Shown here: piece by piece, positions 22,640 through 35,800 of the stretch
Numbering within the stretch: the stretch's first letter is position 1
Layout: the number at the start of each line of letters is the position of its first letter
NCBI GenBank assembly: GCA_963682175.1
Contig: OY821771.1
Location: forward strand, 41,932,201 to 41,996,200
Source of the DNA: Triglochin maritima
Taxonomy: Eukaryota > Streptophyta > Magnoliopsida > Alismatales > Juncaginaceae
Direction of reading: 5' to 3'
DNA: 64,000 bases
Made by a program: the position numbers and the translations under genes
Notes under the pieces: model-generated
The model's database searches: none
Seen by the model: the letters and a program-made list of their open reading frames with translations, nothing else
Told to the model about the DNA's origin: nothing

Positions 22640-24719
22640 AAGTAAATGTAATTAATGTTGGATTATGAAAGTTAATAATGATCTCACACTACTCATTTGA
22701 GAGGGTTAATTTTAACCAAGATGGGTTGCATGTAACCATATCATGTGGACATGTGGGTAAATGCCGGGGGTGGTTTTATCCGTTTATCTGAAACTTAATG
22801 CATGATACAAATTACACCGGAATTAGGATTCTGATAGGATTTTCATATAAATACTCATGTATCTTTCCCATTTGATATAACTTTTGGAGACATAATGGAT
22901 TAGACAACGTGTGGTGGCGGTGATTTTTTCCGCAAGGTTTTACACGTTAAAATTGTATGTCTTTTGGTTGTACGTTTGTTTGTTGTTTATTTTGTTTGAT
23001 TATTTTTACATGGTCCAATTCGTAACACATCACATCTAACACAAGTTGTTATGTTGTGGGAATCAAAATTGTGTCTCAATCTTATTCAACTAATGATTGG
23101 ACCATCCTCAACTAGAATTACTAAATTTGGATTAGATATAACTAGCAATATACCTGTGCTTTGCACGAATAAACTAAACCAATATTACTATTGAGTATTG
23201 ACGATCTGTTATGATTAGCATAATATCAAATTAACAAAAACCAAGCATGCGCAGGCAGTACAAGAATGGTTAATCATAAAGTTAAGATTTTGTTTTGCCA
23301 ACTACAATGATAAATGAAGAAATCGGGATTGTAAATCACATTCATATCATATAACACATTATAAAGATAATGGACTTTTTTTAATCATTGAAATGGACAA
23401 AACTTGTAATCAAGGTAACAGAAGTACATGTAAATAAACCATTGTATAAAGGTTAAAAAACAAATTAAAATTCCATGTAGATGTTAAAACATGATCTTTA
23501 CTTCCCAATCTTTCTTTGTAAGAAAAAGAACAATCTAACATTGGAAGTTAATAAGAATGCCTATCTTGGGCAAAACTACTTTCTTCGATCGAGAATAAAC
23601 TGAAGTACAAAGAAAATTCAAAGATGTTTTAAACTGAAGCTATACAAATAAAAGCAACAAATTGTAGTAAATATACATATATTGGATTATTAACTTAAAT
23701 ATGTCTAAACCAAAAGGTGTAGCTACAAAAACCTTATATAAAATATAAATATCGTGAAGGAATGAATTTGTTATTGTAATAATAATAATGTATTAAGGTA
23801 TGTCGGTAAATATAATATTGTAAAGTGATGGTTCATTATTTTAAGAATTTATTTGTAGTAAAATCAATATGTTCCCTCAAGACATGCGTGTTTATTCAAT
23901 AAATAAATAAAGGATAAAACCAAGGATGAAGGAGACAACAATAAATAACACAAGAAGGTGACAATGGTCAGATAGGAAAGTGAAAAAAATGAACAAAAGC
24001 ATGAAACATACTCACTTTTTTTCCTTCCAAAAAAATAAGAAAAGGGTAGCAGCAAAAGATACATCAAGAATAAAAAATTAGTTCGGGATAATGTTAATTG
24101 TTAAGAGTACACAGATCTAAAGAATGCTATTAGTTGGGCGGAATTATTGTACTCCTAAACTCGAATTCCGATATAATTTGTTCTACTTTTAACTTATTGA
24201 AATTGGATCAACACGAAAGTCAACAAACAACCTAATCTATTATCAGAATCAATTTCTATTATCCCAATCAAACTTGTTGGTGTATTTTTTCCTCGAAGAG
24301 AACTTGTTAGTATGTTTTATTGTTTTAGCATTTTTATTTGCAGTGATATAGGTATATTTTTTAATTTTGAATTTAGTAAAAAGTAACACATATATAATAT
24401 CAACATTAATTAAATTTGAAAATTATATTGAAAAAGATTTCTAAATTGACTTGGGTTGTAACATAAAAATCAACCATATATTAGTTATTTTCCTAAAAAA
24501 TGAGATATCAAAATTTAAAAATACAACTCGAACAACTTATACTAGTTATTGACATCTAAAAAGGTACCTGAAACGCAGCAAAAATAAAAGTCAAAATCAA
24601 ATGTCCCAAATAGAAAAAATAAGATTCACATTTCAAAAGTTTGAACTGCTTAAAAAACAAACCACCTCTCAAACGCAGTTTTTGAGAGTCAAACTCAAAA
24701 ACTAGATGTCGGAAACGGA
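22640..24719. other. gene-free AT-rich region
   Basis: I find no supported gene. A short interrupted palindrome ACCTGTGCTTTGCACGAA at about 23152 resembles terminal motifs of some plant MITEs, but no matching end was found. The remainder is AT-rich. Confidence 0.5.
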
Positions 24720-24727
24720 GCCTAAGA

Positions 24728-26722
24728 CCGTAATTTTTTTATATAATAAAAAAAAATTAAAATTTCGAAATTTAGGAAAAAAAAAATTTTTTTTCGAAAA
24801 CTAAGTGAATCGTGTGTCGGAACCGCGATCCGTGGGGAACGGATCGCGAGTGGGAACAGCGATCCGTGGGGCACGGATCGCGGTTCCCACCCGCGATCCG
24901 TCTTCCCGCCAAATTTTTTTTTTTTTTTTTTAAGTTTTCTGTTTTATTTTCTTTATTTCTGTTTTTCTTTTTTATTATAATTATTTTTAATCTTTTTTGA
25001 AATATTTTTTTTTAAAAATATGTTTTCTAATTTATATTATTTTTTAAAAATTTAAAAATTTGTTTTAAATTTTTTCAAAAATTGACCTCCAAATCACGTC
25101 GATAACCCGGCGTATTGAATTGTTAGGGTATTTTATACAATAAAAAATAAAATTTATTTGTCAGAATAATAAATTATTTACAACTAATATTAAACAAATA
25201 CTAAAATTAATTAAAACAAAAAATTGGAAACGTTGTCAATAATTCGTAGGGTGTACACACATTACAAACATGTTTGGAGGTCGATACAACAAAAAATTTA
25301 AAACAAAATTAAATTTTGTTAAAAAATATTAAAAATTACAAAACATATTTTGAAAGCAAACATGATAAAAAACATAGTTAAAACGATTTTAAAAAAATCA
25401 CAACATCAAACACTACAACTAAAATCCGTGACTTTTTTTTTTCTTTTATTGTTTTTGATTTTATGTTTTGTTTTTTTACAAATAATTTTAACTATGTTTT
25501 TTATTATATTTGATTTCAAAATATATTTTGTAATTTTTAACAGTTTTTTTAAAAATTTAATTGTGTTTTTAATTTTTTGCTGTATCGACCTCCAAAATGT
25601 TTGTAATGTGTGTATACCCTACGAATTTTTGACAACGTTACCAATTTTTTGTTTTAATTAGTTTTATGGTTTGTTTAATATTCAGTTGTAAATAATTTAT
25701 TATTCTGACTAAGAAATTTTGTTTTTATATTCTATAAAATACCCAAACAATTCAATACACGTCGAGTTATCGACAGGATTTGGAGGTCGTTTCTTGAAAA
25801 AATTAAAAACAAAATTAAATTTTTTTAATAAATAATATCAATTAGAAAAACATATTTTGAAAAAAAAAGATTTTAAAAAAGATTACAAATAATTAAAATA
25901 AAAAAGAAAAAACAGAAGGAAAAAAACTAAAACAGAAACCGAAAAAAACAAAAACAGAAGAAAATAAAAAAAGTCCCGGATTTTAGTGTGTTTTGATGTT
26001 TTGATTTTTTTTAAAATCGTTTTAACTATGTTTTTTATCATATTTGCTATCAAAATATGTTTTGTAATTTTTAATATTTTTTAAAAAAAGTTAATTGTGT
26101 TTTAAATTTTTTGCTGTATCGACCTCCAAACATGTTTGTAATGTGTGTACACCCTACGAATTTTTGACAACGTTTCCAATTTTTTGTTTTAATTAATTTT
26201 AGTGTTTGTTTAATATTTAGTTGTAAATAATTTATTATTCTGACAAAGAAATTTTGTTTTTTTATTGTATAAAATACCCTAACAATTCAATACGCCGGGT
26301 TATCGACGTGATTTTGAGGTCAATTTTTGAAAAAATTTAAAACAATTTTTAAAATTTTTAAAAAATAATATAAATTAGAAAACATATTTTGAAAAAAAAA
26401 TATTTCAAAAAAGATTAAAAATAATTATAATAAAAAAGAAAAACAGAAATAAAGAAAATAAAACAGAAAACTTTTAAAAAAAATAAAAAATAATAAAAAA
26501 AACTTTTTTTGGCGGGAAGACGGATCGCGGGTGGGAATCGCGATCCGTGCCCACGGATCGCGGTTCCCACCCGCGATCAGTGCCCCACGGATCGCGGTTT
26601 CCACCCGCGATCCGTGCCCCACGGATCGCGGTTCCCACCCGTGATCCACCTAGTTTTCGAATTTTTTTTTTCTCCTAAATTTCGAAATTTTAATTTTTTT
26701 TTATTATATAAAAAAATTACGG
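24728..26722. mobile_element. AT-rich foldback element 1, TSD GCCTAAGA
   Basis: The 1,995-bp element has both ends reading CCGTAATTTTTTTATATAA inward, and a perfect 8-bp TSD GCCTAAGA at 24720-24727 and 26723-26730. The TIRs continue inward through an AAATTTCGAAATTTAGG block to a GC-rich island made of GGATCGCGG words and their inverse (24820-24905 and 26513-26650). Inside are three copies of a 205-bp module bounded by TCGACCTCCAAA and its inverse, at 25084-25284 (minus), 25585-25790 (plus) and 26119-26322 (plus). No coding capacity was found. The 8-bp TSD fits hAT, but the TIR does not look like a usual hAT end, so I leave the superfamily open. Confidence 0.88.
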
Positions 26723-26730
26723 GCCTAAGA

Positions 26731-26868
26731 GGATGATGTGGCTCTATTGGAATTTACTTGTAGATATTATTTCGCTTATCAAGTAATTTTCACGTGGCTC
26801 TACTAAGACCCTTGATCATGAAATTCCCTCTGTTGCTTGATTATAAATGTTTTAGTTAGAATTTACAA
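26731..26868. other. spacer between the two foldback elements
   Basis: These 138 bp of ordinary AT-rich sequence separate the elements; together with the two different TSDs this shows two independent insertions. Confidence 0.6.
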
Positions 26869-26876
26869 AGTAGGCG

Positions 26877-28942
26877 CCGTAATTTTTTTATTTAATAAAA
26901 GAAAAACGAATATTTCGAAATTTAGGAGATTTTTTTTTTCCAAAAATAGTCGGATCGCAGGTGTAACCCGCGATCTGTCCCCCAAATTTATTTTTTTGAC
27001 GGATGGCGGATTGGAACCGCGATCCGTCAATTATTATTTTTTTAAAAAAATTCCACGGATCCGTGAAATATTCTTTTTAATTTTTTTTTCTATTTTCCAG
27101 TTTTAGTTTTATTTTATTATTTCTGTTTTCATTTTTTATTATAATTATTTGTAATATTTTTTTAATTTTTTTTGTCAAAATATATTTTCTAATTGATATT
27201 ATTTATTTTTTCAATTTTTTTAAAATTATTTTTAATTTTTTCAATAATCGACATCCAAATCACGTTGATAACCCGGCGTATTCAAATGTTAGGGTATTTT
27301 ATACAATAAAAAAACAAAAATTCTTAGCAAAATTAATAAATTATTTACAACCGAATATTAAACAAACCTTAAAACAAATTAAAACAAAAAATTGGAAACG
27401 CTGTCAAAAATTCGTAGGGTATAGACACATTACAAATATTTTTGGAGCTCGATACAACAAAAAATTAAAAACACAATTAATTTTTTTCTAAAAATATTAA
27501 CAATTACAAAACATATTTTGAAAACAAATATAACGAAAAACATAGTTAAAACGATTTTAAAATATCAAAACATAAAACACTACCACTAAAATCAGGGACT
27601 TTTTTTATTTTCTTTTATTATTTTTGATTTTACGTTTTTTTACAAATCATTTTAACTATGTTATATATGTTTTGTAATTGTTATTAATTTTTCAAAAAAA
27701 TTAATTGTGTTTTTAATTTTTTGCTGTATCGACCTCCAAAATGTTTATAAAGTGTGTATACCCTACAAATTTTTGACAACGTTACCAATTTTTTGTTTTA
27801 ATTAGTTTTATGGTTTGTTTAATATTCAGTTCTAAATAATTTATTATTCTGACTAAGAATTTTTGTTTTTATATCGTATAAAATACCTTAACAATTTAAT
27901 ACACACCGGGTTATCGACGTGATTTGGAGGTCGATTCTTGAAAAAACTAAAAACAAAATTAATTTTTTTAATAAATAATATGAATTAGAAAACATATTTT
28001 GAAAAAAAAGATTTTAAAAAATATTACAAATAATTAAAATAAAAAAGAAAAACAGAAAGAAAAAAATAAAACTAAAACAGAAAACAGAAAAAACAAAATT
28101 CAAATTTTTCCCACGGATGGCGGTTCACCGTTGAAATTTTCAGCAAAAAAAATATATTCTGTTTGTTATCAAAATAATAAAAATTACAAGACTTATTTTC
28201 AAAAACAAATATATTAAAAAAACAGATTAAAAATAAAATTTAAAATATCAAAAACATAAAATCAAAAACAATAAAAGAAAAAAAAGTACCGGATTTTAGT
28301 CGTTTTATATTTTGATTTTTTAAAATCATTTTAACTATGTTTTTTATTATATTTGTTTTCAAAATATGTTTTGTAATTGTTAATATTTTTAGAAAAAAAT
28401 TAATTGTGTTTTTAATTTTTTACTGTATCGACCTCCAAAAATATTTGTAATGTGTCTACACCCTGCGAATTTTTGACAACGTTTCTAATTTTTTGTTTTA
28501 ATTAGTTTTAAGGTTTGTTTAATATTCGGTTGTAAATAATTTATTAATCTTTTTAAGAAATTTTGTTTTTTTATTGTATAAAATACCCTAACATTTCAAT
28601 ACGCCGGGTTATAACGTGTTTTAGAGGTCGATTATTGAAAAAATTAAAAATAATTTTAAAAAAATTGAAAAAATAATATCAATTAAAAAATATGTTTTGA
28701 AAAAAAAAGATTTAAAAAGAGATTACAAATAATTATAATAAAAAATAAAAACAGAAATACTAAAATAAAAATAAAACCGAAAAACAGAAAAAAATATTCG
28801 GTTCCAACCTGCGATCTGTCAAAAAAAAAAATTTGGAGGACGGATCGCGGGTGTGACCCGCGATCCGACTATTTTTGGAATTTTTTTTTCTTCCTAAATT
28901 TCGAAATTTTCGTCTTTCTTTTATTAAATAAAAAAATTACGG
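26877..28942. mobile_element. AT-rich foldback element 2, TSD AGTAGGCG
   Basis: The 2,066-bp element belongs to the same family as 24728-26722. The ends CCGTAATTTTTTTATTTAA are inverted repeats and the 8-bp TSD AGTAGGCG is perfect (26869-26876 and 28943-28950). GATCGCG/CGCGATC islands lie near both ends (26950-27062 and 28797-28872), with a weaker one at about 28111. Modules bounded by TCGACCTCCAAA-like words lie at 27248-27452 (minus), 27729-27934 (plus) and 28428-28632 (plus), the same orientation order as in element 1. No gene was found. Confidence 0.88.
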
Positions 28943-28950
28943 AGTAGGCG

Positions 28951-29673
28951 AGTATTTCTCCGGCATGGTCGTATGGGCGGGCTTAACAAGGCTCCAATAT
29001 GGGTGAGCCATGACCTCTATTTAAATTTAAATTTCCTTTAGATATATTAGTATTAGACTTCCAATTCGAGGTGCATATATAAAAATATTCGGGCTTCAAT
29101 GAATGAAAAAAGTACGAATAAAGGGTAGTCGGCATATTTAAAGGAAATTTATTGGGATCTTACCTGCAGACTTATGGTGTGTAATATAGTTGTGCCATCA
29201 AGTAGTTTTTTATTTATTTACAGATTATCATTTGGAAGTTGGAACTGAAAAATGTGTGGTATAGGCTCAAGCATTAGCCAATATATTATCTAGAATTCGC
29301 TGTTTCTTTATCTTGTAGAAACATGCCTAACAGATTCCCTTGTATTAGGTTAATCGGATCCTACCGATAACCCAAACACCAACCAACCTTCTCCTATATA
29401 AGGAAGTCAAATTGTAACAACAATATATATATATACTTTTCTAATAAAACAACGTCTTTCTTTCCTGTTCCAAATCTTGTACAAATCCTTCTCCATCCTC
29501 TCCCACCGATCCAGATAGAGAAATATATGTCCATGTTTCTCTTCAGGAACAACGATTAGAAGTCTTTACTTGGAGTTGTCCGACTTGAAATCGGTGGTGA
29601 TTATTTGGGTAAATGACTTTTAATTGGATGACTACAAGTTTTTCATTTAAAGTTTTTTTGAAATAACATGAAA
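28951..29673. other. gene-free region with LTR-like signals
   Basis: There is no ORF. CCTATATAAGG at about 29392 is followed by AATAAAAC at about 29442 and a pyrimidine-rich stretch, an order typical of a promoter and polyadenylation region inside a plant LTR. I found no matching second LTR or TSD, so it may be a fragment of an old element. Confidence 0.35.
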
Positions 29674-29682
29674 GCTTAAAAA

Positions 29683-29757
29683 ACAATCAATTTTTTTACT
29701 GAACTGCTAAACATCGCCCCAAAATTACTTAAATCACCCCTTGAAATTACCAAATTG
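29683..29757 (+). repeat. MULE left TIR
   Basis: The TIR starts ACAATCAAT. Positions 29707-29757 match the inverse of 35975-36025 at 48 of 51 sites. The outer part is shorter than on the right by roughly 11 bp. Confidence 0.88.
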
Positions 29758-29845
29758 TCTTTCATCCTATTTTTGCTTATATATCTCACAATTTCACTCT
29801 TTTTTCAAAACTTTCTCTTCCTATACCTACTACAGAAGATTAGGA

Positions 29846-32528
29846 ATGTCTCGGAGGCCAGGCAAGCAGTTCCCCCGGTGTACCCGTATACGGTAACCTT
29901 ACTTTATTTATTTGTTTTAAAAAAAAAATTAAAAAAAGTGGCCGGCGTCCGAGGGAGACGCCCCCCGCATGGGGCCGGCGTCCGAGGAAGCCGCTCCCCC
30001 CATGGGGGGAGCGGCTTCCGAGGACGCCCGACCCATGCGGGGGGCGTCTCCCTCGGACGCCGGCCACTAGCGGGAGACGTCTGGGGAAGACGTCTTCCCG
30101 ATGGAGGAGACGTCTTCAGCAGACGTCTCCCCCAAAGAGGAGGCGTCTTCGACAGACGCCTCCACCATAGGGGAGGCGTCTCTCGCAGACGCCTCCACAA
30201 TTTTTTTTTTAAATTATTAAATCTGATAATTACTTTAATAAATTGTGATAAATCTGAAAATTTAATTTAACAAATTCTTATTAAGTTTAACATTTGAGAT
30301 ATTTAGTTTTAACAAATTTTGATTTAGTTTAACAATTGTTTTAATTTAGTTTAACAAATTTTGATTTAGTTTAACAATTGTGATAATTTAGTTTAACAAA
30401 TTTTGATTTAGTTTAACAATTGTGATAAATATGATAATTTAGTTTAACAAATTTAACAAATTTGTAATTAAAATTTCAATTAATAGTCATCGGGTCACAG
30501 TGGAGGGAAAGGCAAGTCGATACCATTACACGCCTTCCGTTCTTTAGAGGATGATTCAGCACCGCGTCATCCACGTAGACGGGGGATATTTTCTTCGGTC
30601 AGGAGGGAGAGAGAGGCATTACGTCGTCGTGAGGAGGATGATGATTCCTTCGATGATGAGCATGTGGACAGTCCCGACGACGGGAGCGACGATGATGACC
30701 CGTATGAGTTAGAGCGCCCGGAGGTGGAGAGGCAGGGGGAGTATAGCAAAGGACGTGGTCGAGCGGGTAGTTCTACTTCCGCCGGATGGATGGTGCGGAA
30801 GGGTAGGGGTGGGAGGTTTACGACCGCGGATTCGAGCTCGTGCACTGTAGATCCCCGCGCTCAGAAGAAGAAGAGGGTCCAGGACGATTCTTGGATCATG
30901 AGCAGTATGACGCCTGGTGGTCCTTTAGATTGTAGCGTCATTCCTAGTTTCTGGGGTCACATCGCTAGACGGATCTGGGACGGAGAGGATCGGAAGGTTC
31001 TGAAGTGCCATAATCGGCACAGAGCTTGTACAGCACTACAGGGTTGGCAGTCTACACTGAGTGCTGATATCAGAGAGGAGATTAGTGCCACGCATTTGGG
31101 GCACTTACCGTACAGCATGTTCCCTTATCTCGACATGCCTTTGATTTCTGCGTTTGTGGAGCGGTGGCAGCCTGACACCAACACTTTCCACATGCCTTTC
31201 GGAGAGATGACGATCATGCTTCACGATGTTTTCCAGATCCTGCGCATTCCTGTGGATGGTCGTCTGGTTAGTGCTCAGGGGTCGACGTCTGAGCTGAGGT
31301 GTTATGTGGCAGAGTTGCTTGGTGTCACACCTGATGGTCTGGCGAGAGATACAGCTTTATGGAGTGGTGGTGGTGTCGGCATCGACTCCCTTGAGGACCT
31401 ATGCAGACGGGCACGACCTCCGCGGGCCGATGATACACAGTTGACGGCGTACCTATTCTTGATGCTCGGAGCCGTCTTGTTTGTCGACAAGAGTGGTTGT
31501 CGGATCAGACCACGCGATCTACTGGAGGCTAGGGACCCGGACACCGTTCGTGAGTACTCGTGGGGGTCAGCGACGTTGGCATACCTGTACCGTCAGCTTG
31601 GGATAGCTAGCCGTGCGGATTGTTCTTGGATTGCAGGTTGTCTTACGCTGCTGCAGGCGTGGATATACGAGTACTTTCCTGCATTCCGCCCGCATCGTGA
31701 GCGGAAGATTATCGACGAGGGTCATCCACGTTCGGGTATGTGGGCCGTCCGGAACGAGGACAAGAGCGATGGGCGATTGCGTTCCATCCGCGCACGGCTA
31801 GATCAGATGACTGCATCAGAGGTATCAAACTTTACACCATTTATTTAATTTTAAGATGTATTATTATTAATGTGTTAAACTTTAGGTGGAGTGGTTACCC
31901 TATGGTTCTGACCCAACAGCGGATGTCCCGAGGACTTTATTGATGGGTCTTATTCGTTATCGGGATATCATAGAGCCTTATATGCCCGATCGGGTCTTGC
32001 GTCAGTTAGGATATGTTCAGGTGATCCCGATTGACATCCTGACACCAGAGCATGCGGTGCGGTCTGCGACAGCAGCGACGTACGACGTCAGGTTCCCCGC
32101 TTCTACAGCGGAATCGACTTGGCGGACATTTCCGAGATCATGCTGACTGTTCCTTGGCGACTTCAGACGTAGTCGCGACCCCTTCGAGTGTGATGCACGT
32201 TATCTTGATTGGTTCGGTAGTTACTCACATCCTATCATCGTCCGTGGTGCCTCCCGGAGAGCAGATCGACCACCAGATAGGACGTGTGGCGATCTGGTAA
32301 TTTTTTCATTAATCTATATTTATTTGTACCGTATATTTTGTTAATGTACGCTAATGTTATTGTTATGTGCAGTGGATGGGTAAGATGATACGGGCTGTAG
32401 ACCCAATCTTGCAGATGAGGGATGAGCTGCCAGACGATGTCAGAGCTGCATGCGGAGATTTGGATGAGATCATACACTCGTGGCATACTCAGTTAGGCAT
32501 CTCCGACCATGATTCGGATGATGAGTAG
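29846..32528 (+). pseudogene. plant mobile domain (PMD) gene carried by the MULE, one in-frame stop
   Basis: Four exons join in frame: 29846-29892, 30501-31821, 31886-32296 and 32373-32528, 645 codons in all. The first exon gives only 15 codons of a basic peptide (MSRRPGKQF start). Residues of exon 2 include an acidic region (EEDDDSFDDEH and DDGSDDDD) followed by the PMD/aminotransferase-like domain. Recognisable words there include FVERWQPDTNTFHMPFGEMT, then VFQILRIPVDG, then LFVDKSG, then YLYRQLG. The tail is acidic (SDHDSDDE). One in-frame TGA sits at 32144-32146, so the product is truncated unless this is an assembly error or is read through. PMD proteins occur both as host silencing factors (MAIN/MAIL1) and as passengers in MULEs and gypsy elements; their biochemical role is unknown. 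The start was chosen because the exon 1-exon 2 join restores frame exactly. Confidence 0.85.
29936..30199. repeat. GC-rich hairpin array in PMD intron 1
   Basis: About 260 bp of high GC stand inside otherwise AT-rich intron DNA. The region is composed of imperfect palindromes built from GAGGCGTC/GACGCCTC and GACGTC words, including a long near-perfect hairpin over about 29938-30068. A similar array sits at 35567-35822 near the other end, which suggests transposase-binding or regulatory repeats. Confidence 0.9.
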
Positions 32529-32539
32529 GCTGATCTGTT

Positions 32540-32840
32540 GTACCGTACTCTTAGTATTTGCATTTATATTTGTTTATATGTCGTACGCTTATTATTTGTA
32601 TTTGTGTTTGTGTTTGCTAACATATCGTACGCTTATTATTTGTATTTGTGTTTGCTTATTTGTCATACGCTTATTATTTTTATTTGTGTTTGCTAACGTA
32701 TCGTACTATTATATATAATGCAAATAAAGCAAACATATCAAAACATATTACATAATAAAGCAACAATATATAGTGTACAAACATATCAAAACATATTACA
32801 TAATTGGTACAAACACATCAAAACATATTACATAATTGTT
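32540..32840. repeat. two short tandem arrays between the convergent MULE genes
   Basis: Three copies of a unit around GTACGCTTATTATTTGTATT lie at 32582-32700. Three copies of a unit around CATATCAAAACATATTACAT lie at 32738-32838. They fill the space between the two gene ends, where both transcripts would terminate. Confidence 0.8.
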
Positions 32841-32874
32841 GCCAAGATGCTATCCTATTTTGCTACTCCAGCTC

Positions 32875-35800
32875 TCATCCAATAACACTCTCATCTCGTA
32901 CTTGAAACCACAGAGTCGTTATAGGAGGTACGGGGAATCCCTCATTCAAATCCAAACAAATGTAATGAGCGTAACTCCTTAAATGAGCAATAATCAACTC
33001 TCTGCACGGTCTCGTCACGGTAGGTGGACTCTCCCAAGGTAGAACTGTAAGACATGAGTACAACGAACCATCATTTCCGAGAGAGAAGAACATAACTGCA
33101 CACTTGTAAAAATTTGCAATGGGAAACAAGTCTGTCCACGTCTCCATGTAGTGATTCTCGCCACAAGGTCCCCCGCCCCAATTAATCCGTGACGAGTCTG
33201 CGCCACACCGTCGTAGTATACGTGCTCATAAAAAGATGGGTTCGCAGCTAGCTCATTTGAAATCGAACGACGGGCGAGTTGCCAATTGTCTTCACCACCG
33301 TGAAAAATATCGGCGACACATCGAAATCCACAGTTTCCATCAGCACGTACATCATTCCACTGGTGTAGGAATGACATAATGATTCCTGGAATCCTATCCG
33401 CATATGGAAAGTCGTCTACGTCAGCCCGCCCAGGCACTACAATATCAACAAAAAATACAGTTACATATAATAACAAAAGATACATATTTACTGAAATAAA
33501 TAACAAAATTATAATAACAATAAATATATGGATGGTATACCTGATCCTCCCCTCACAGACGAAGAACCAGAAGATCGACCACGACCTTTGCTTCCACTAC
33601 CGGAAGAACGACCACGACCTCTACTCCCACTACCTGAAGATCGACCACTACCTCGCTCTGCATACTCAAACGCACTAGGGTCCCGTCGTGTCGACTTTCC
33701 CCTTGGTCGACCTCGTAGCTTTGTTTTTTCTGCAGGCTCTCTCAAATTCGCATGTTCGGGGTGTAGCTGCTCGAATAAAACCCGAGAGGCAGATCGAATT
33801 ACGGTGGGGTCACTTCCTGCAATCTCATCAACCAGGCTGCGAAAATGTTCGGCGTCTTGAGCTGCCTGAGACTCTGCGTTCCCGGCTCCTTCCCCAATGA
33901 CAAGTGTCCTCCAGAACGAATGAATCTGCTCTAAGTAAATTCCGTTGTCTGATTCAAGACATCCGCGGATGGTACATGCGCAAGGTATCCCATGAGAAGT
34001 CAGAAAAGCGCACTCACAATGATATTCAACTTCATCATCTAACTCTTGCATTCTTTTCACCTCCTGACTCAACAATTGCAAGCAGTGATGCGAAACTCGA
34101 CCATTTATGTGACGATATAGAGCATGTCCGAAATTAGTCAAATTTAGCCGTCTCGAGTCTTCAAGAGCGTTTCGAATATTCGTCAGCTGCATTTCAATAG
34201 CCGCGTTGACGCGCTCGAAAAGAGTGTCCAGAGCTGCAGTCGATGTAGAAATTCACTCTTTTAGAGCCGAATGAGCACTTTCGACCCTACAATTCGTGGT
34301 GTTCCCAAAATAAAGGACTTTGTTCGTCCAATTTAGCACAAACTTTTCTTTATGCACCAACCACGTGGTGTCCAGATACTCCGTGATAGCCGGCCACGAT
34401 CTATACAAATCTTTCAAAGCATACACAACTCTATCATACTCGGCTTCTGAAGTAGAAAGCATGATTTTCCTCCATCTTCCACGCCTCAAAGTCTCTCTGC
34501 TTATTTTTGCCGAATACGTGGTATGCATAGTTCAATACGTCTTTGTTGATGTGCCATGTGCAGAGTAAATGAGCAGAGTCAGGAAATACCTCTCTCACTG
34601 GTCGCATAAGGCCTAACTTCCGGTCTGTTATTATTGCAGTCGGGCTGACAATCCCCAATAGCAGATCTCGCAACTTCTCCATCACCCACAGATAACTGGC
34701 GTAAGTTTCATCCATCAAAATCGCATATCCAATAAGGAAATTCATGTTTGTTGGTGTGACCCCAATCATTTCGAACAAAGGCATCTTATACTTGTTCATC
34801 TTGTAAGTCGAATCCATGCAGATAACGAAAGGATATGTCCGCAACAACTGGACTGACGTCGGATGTGCCAAAAAACGTGAGTGACGACATCAGTTTCTGG
34901 ATCCGCCATAATCCAATGTAAGTACTCACACTACACTGCTTGATAGAGAAACTGCTGGACGGGATTCCGGTCTTCAGATTTTGTCCTCCTCATGTAATCT
35001 CTAAATTTATAAATATGCCTTTGATTTGGATTGTCCTCCGGGAATTTTTCTTTTACTGCCTTCAAGATGTTCCATGGTTTTGCTTGCGCCTCAGTCATAT
35101 CACGAACAATCTTCTTCGCCCCAGAACTTAGACCACTAATTTGACGATGACCCTCTGGATAAACTGCCAGTCTGTGGTTGTGATGTCCATGAGCACTATT
35201 AAAAACCACAACCCATCCATCACGATCTCGTCGCTCCACCACTTTTATTAAGAAACGGCAACCGCAACCTTTTCTTTTGGTGTTTCTTCGAAGTGCAGTA
35301 TCCATATCCCGAGACTCCATTTGATTTCGCCGGTCGCATCTCAAATAACAATCCATCCGACTATCTGATCTTGTTTTGTACGACGACACGACCAAAAAAA
35401 ACCCAGCTCCGATAGCTACTTGTTTGGCCCATTTACATGCTTCATCGATTGTTTCAAAGATTTGTGTAGTTTGAAATAACTCACTGTAATCCACTTCATC
35501 ACCACTGAAATCTTCCAACGGAACCTACAAAAAAAAACGAAATTAAAAAAATCAAAAAAATTCCGGGCGTCTGTATTAAACGCCTACCCCATGGGAGGGG
35601 CATCTGAGTTAAACGCCCTTCCCAAGGGTGAGACGTCTGCGTAGGACGCCTGACCCTAGGGAAGGGCGTCTACTACAGACGCCTTACCCAAGGGGAGGAC
35701 GTCTACATAAGACGCCTCTCCCATTGCGTAGGCGTCTGCGTTAGACGCCTCGGCCAAGGGGAGGACGTCCTACGCAGACGCCCTCACCTTGGGGGAGGCG

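Noticed and set aside
29840..30200. Arg/Pro-rich ORFs on both strands of the MULE left end
   Set aside because: They run through the GC hairpin array in intron 1 of the PMD gene; palindromic GC text leaves many frames open.
32143..32300. Alternative reading frame in PMD exon 3 after the stop
   Set aside because: The original frame is the one that joins exon 4 in phase; the other frame runs into a stop beyond the splice site.
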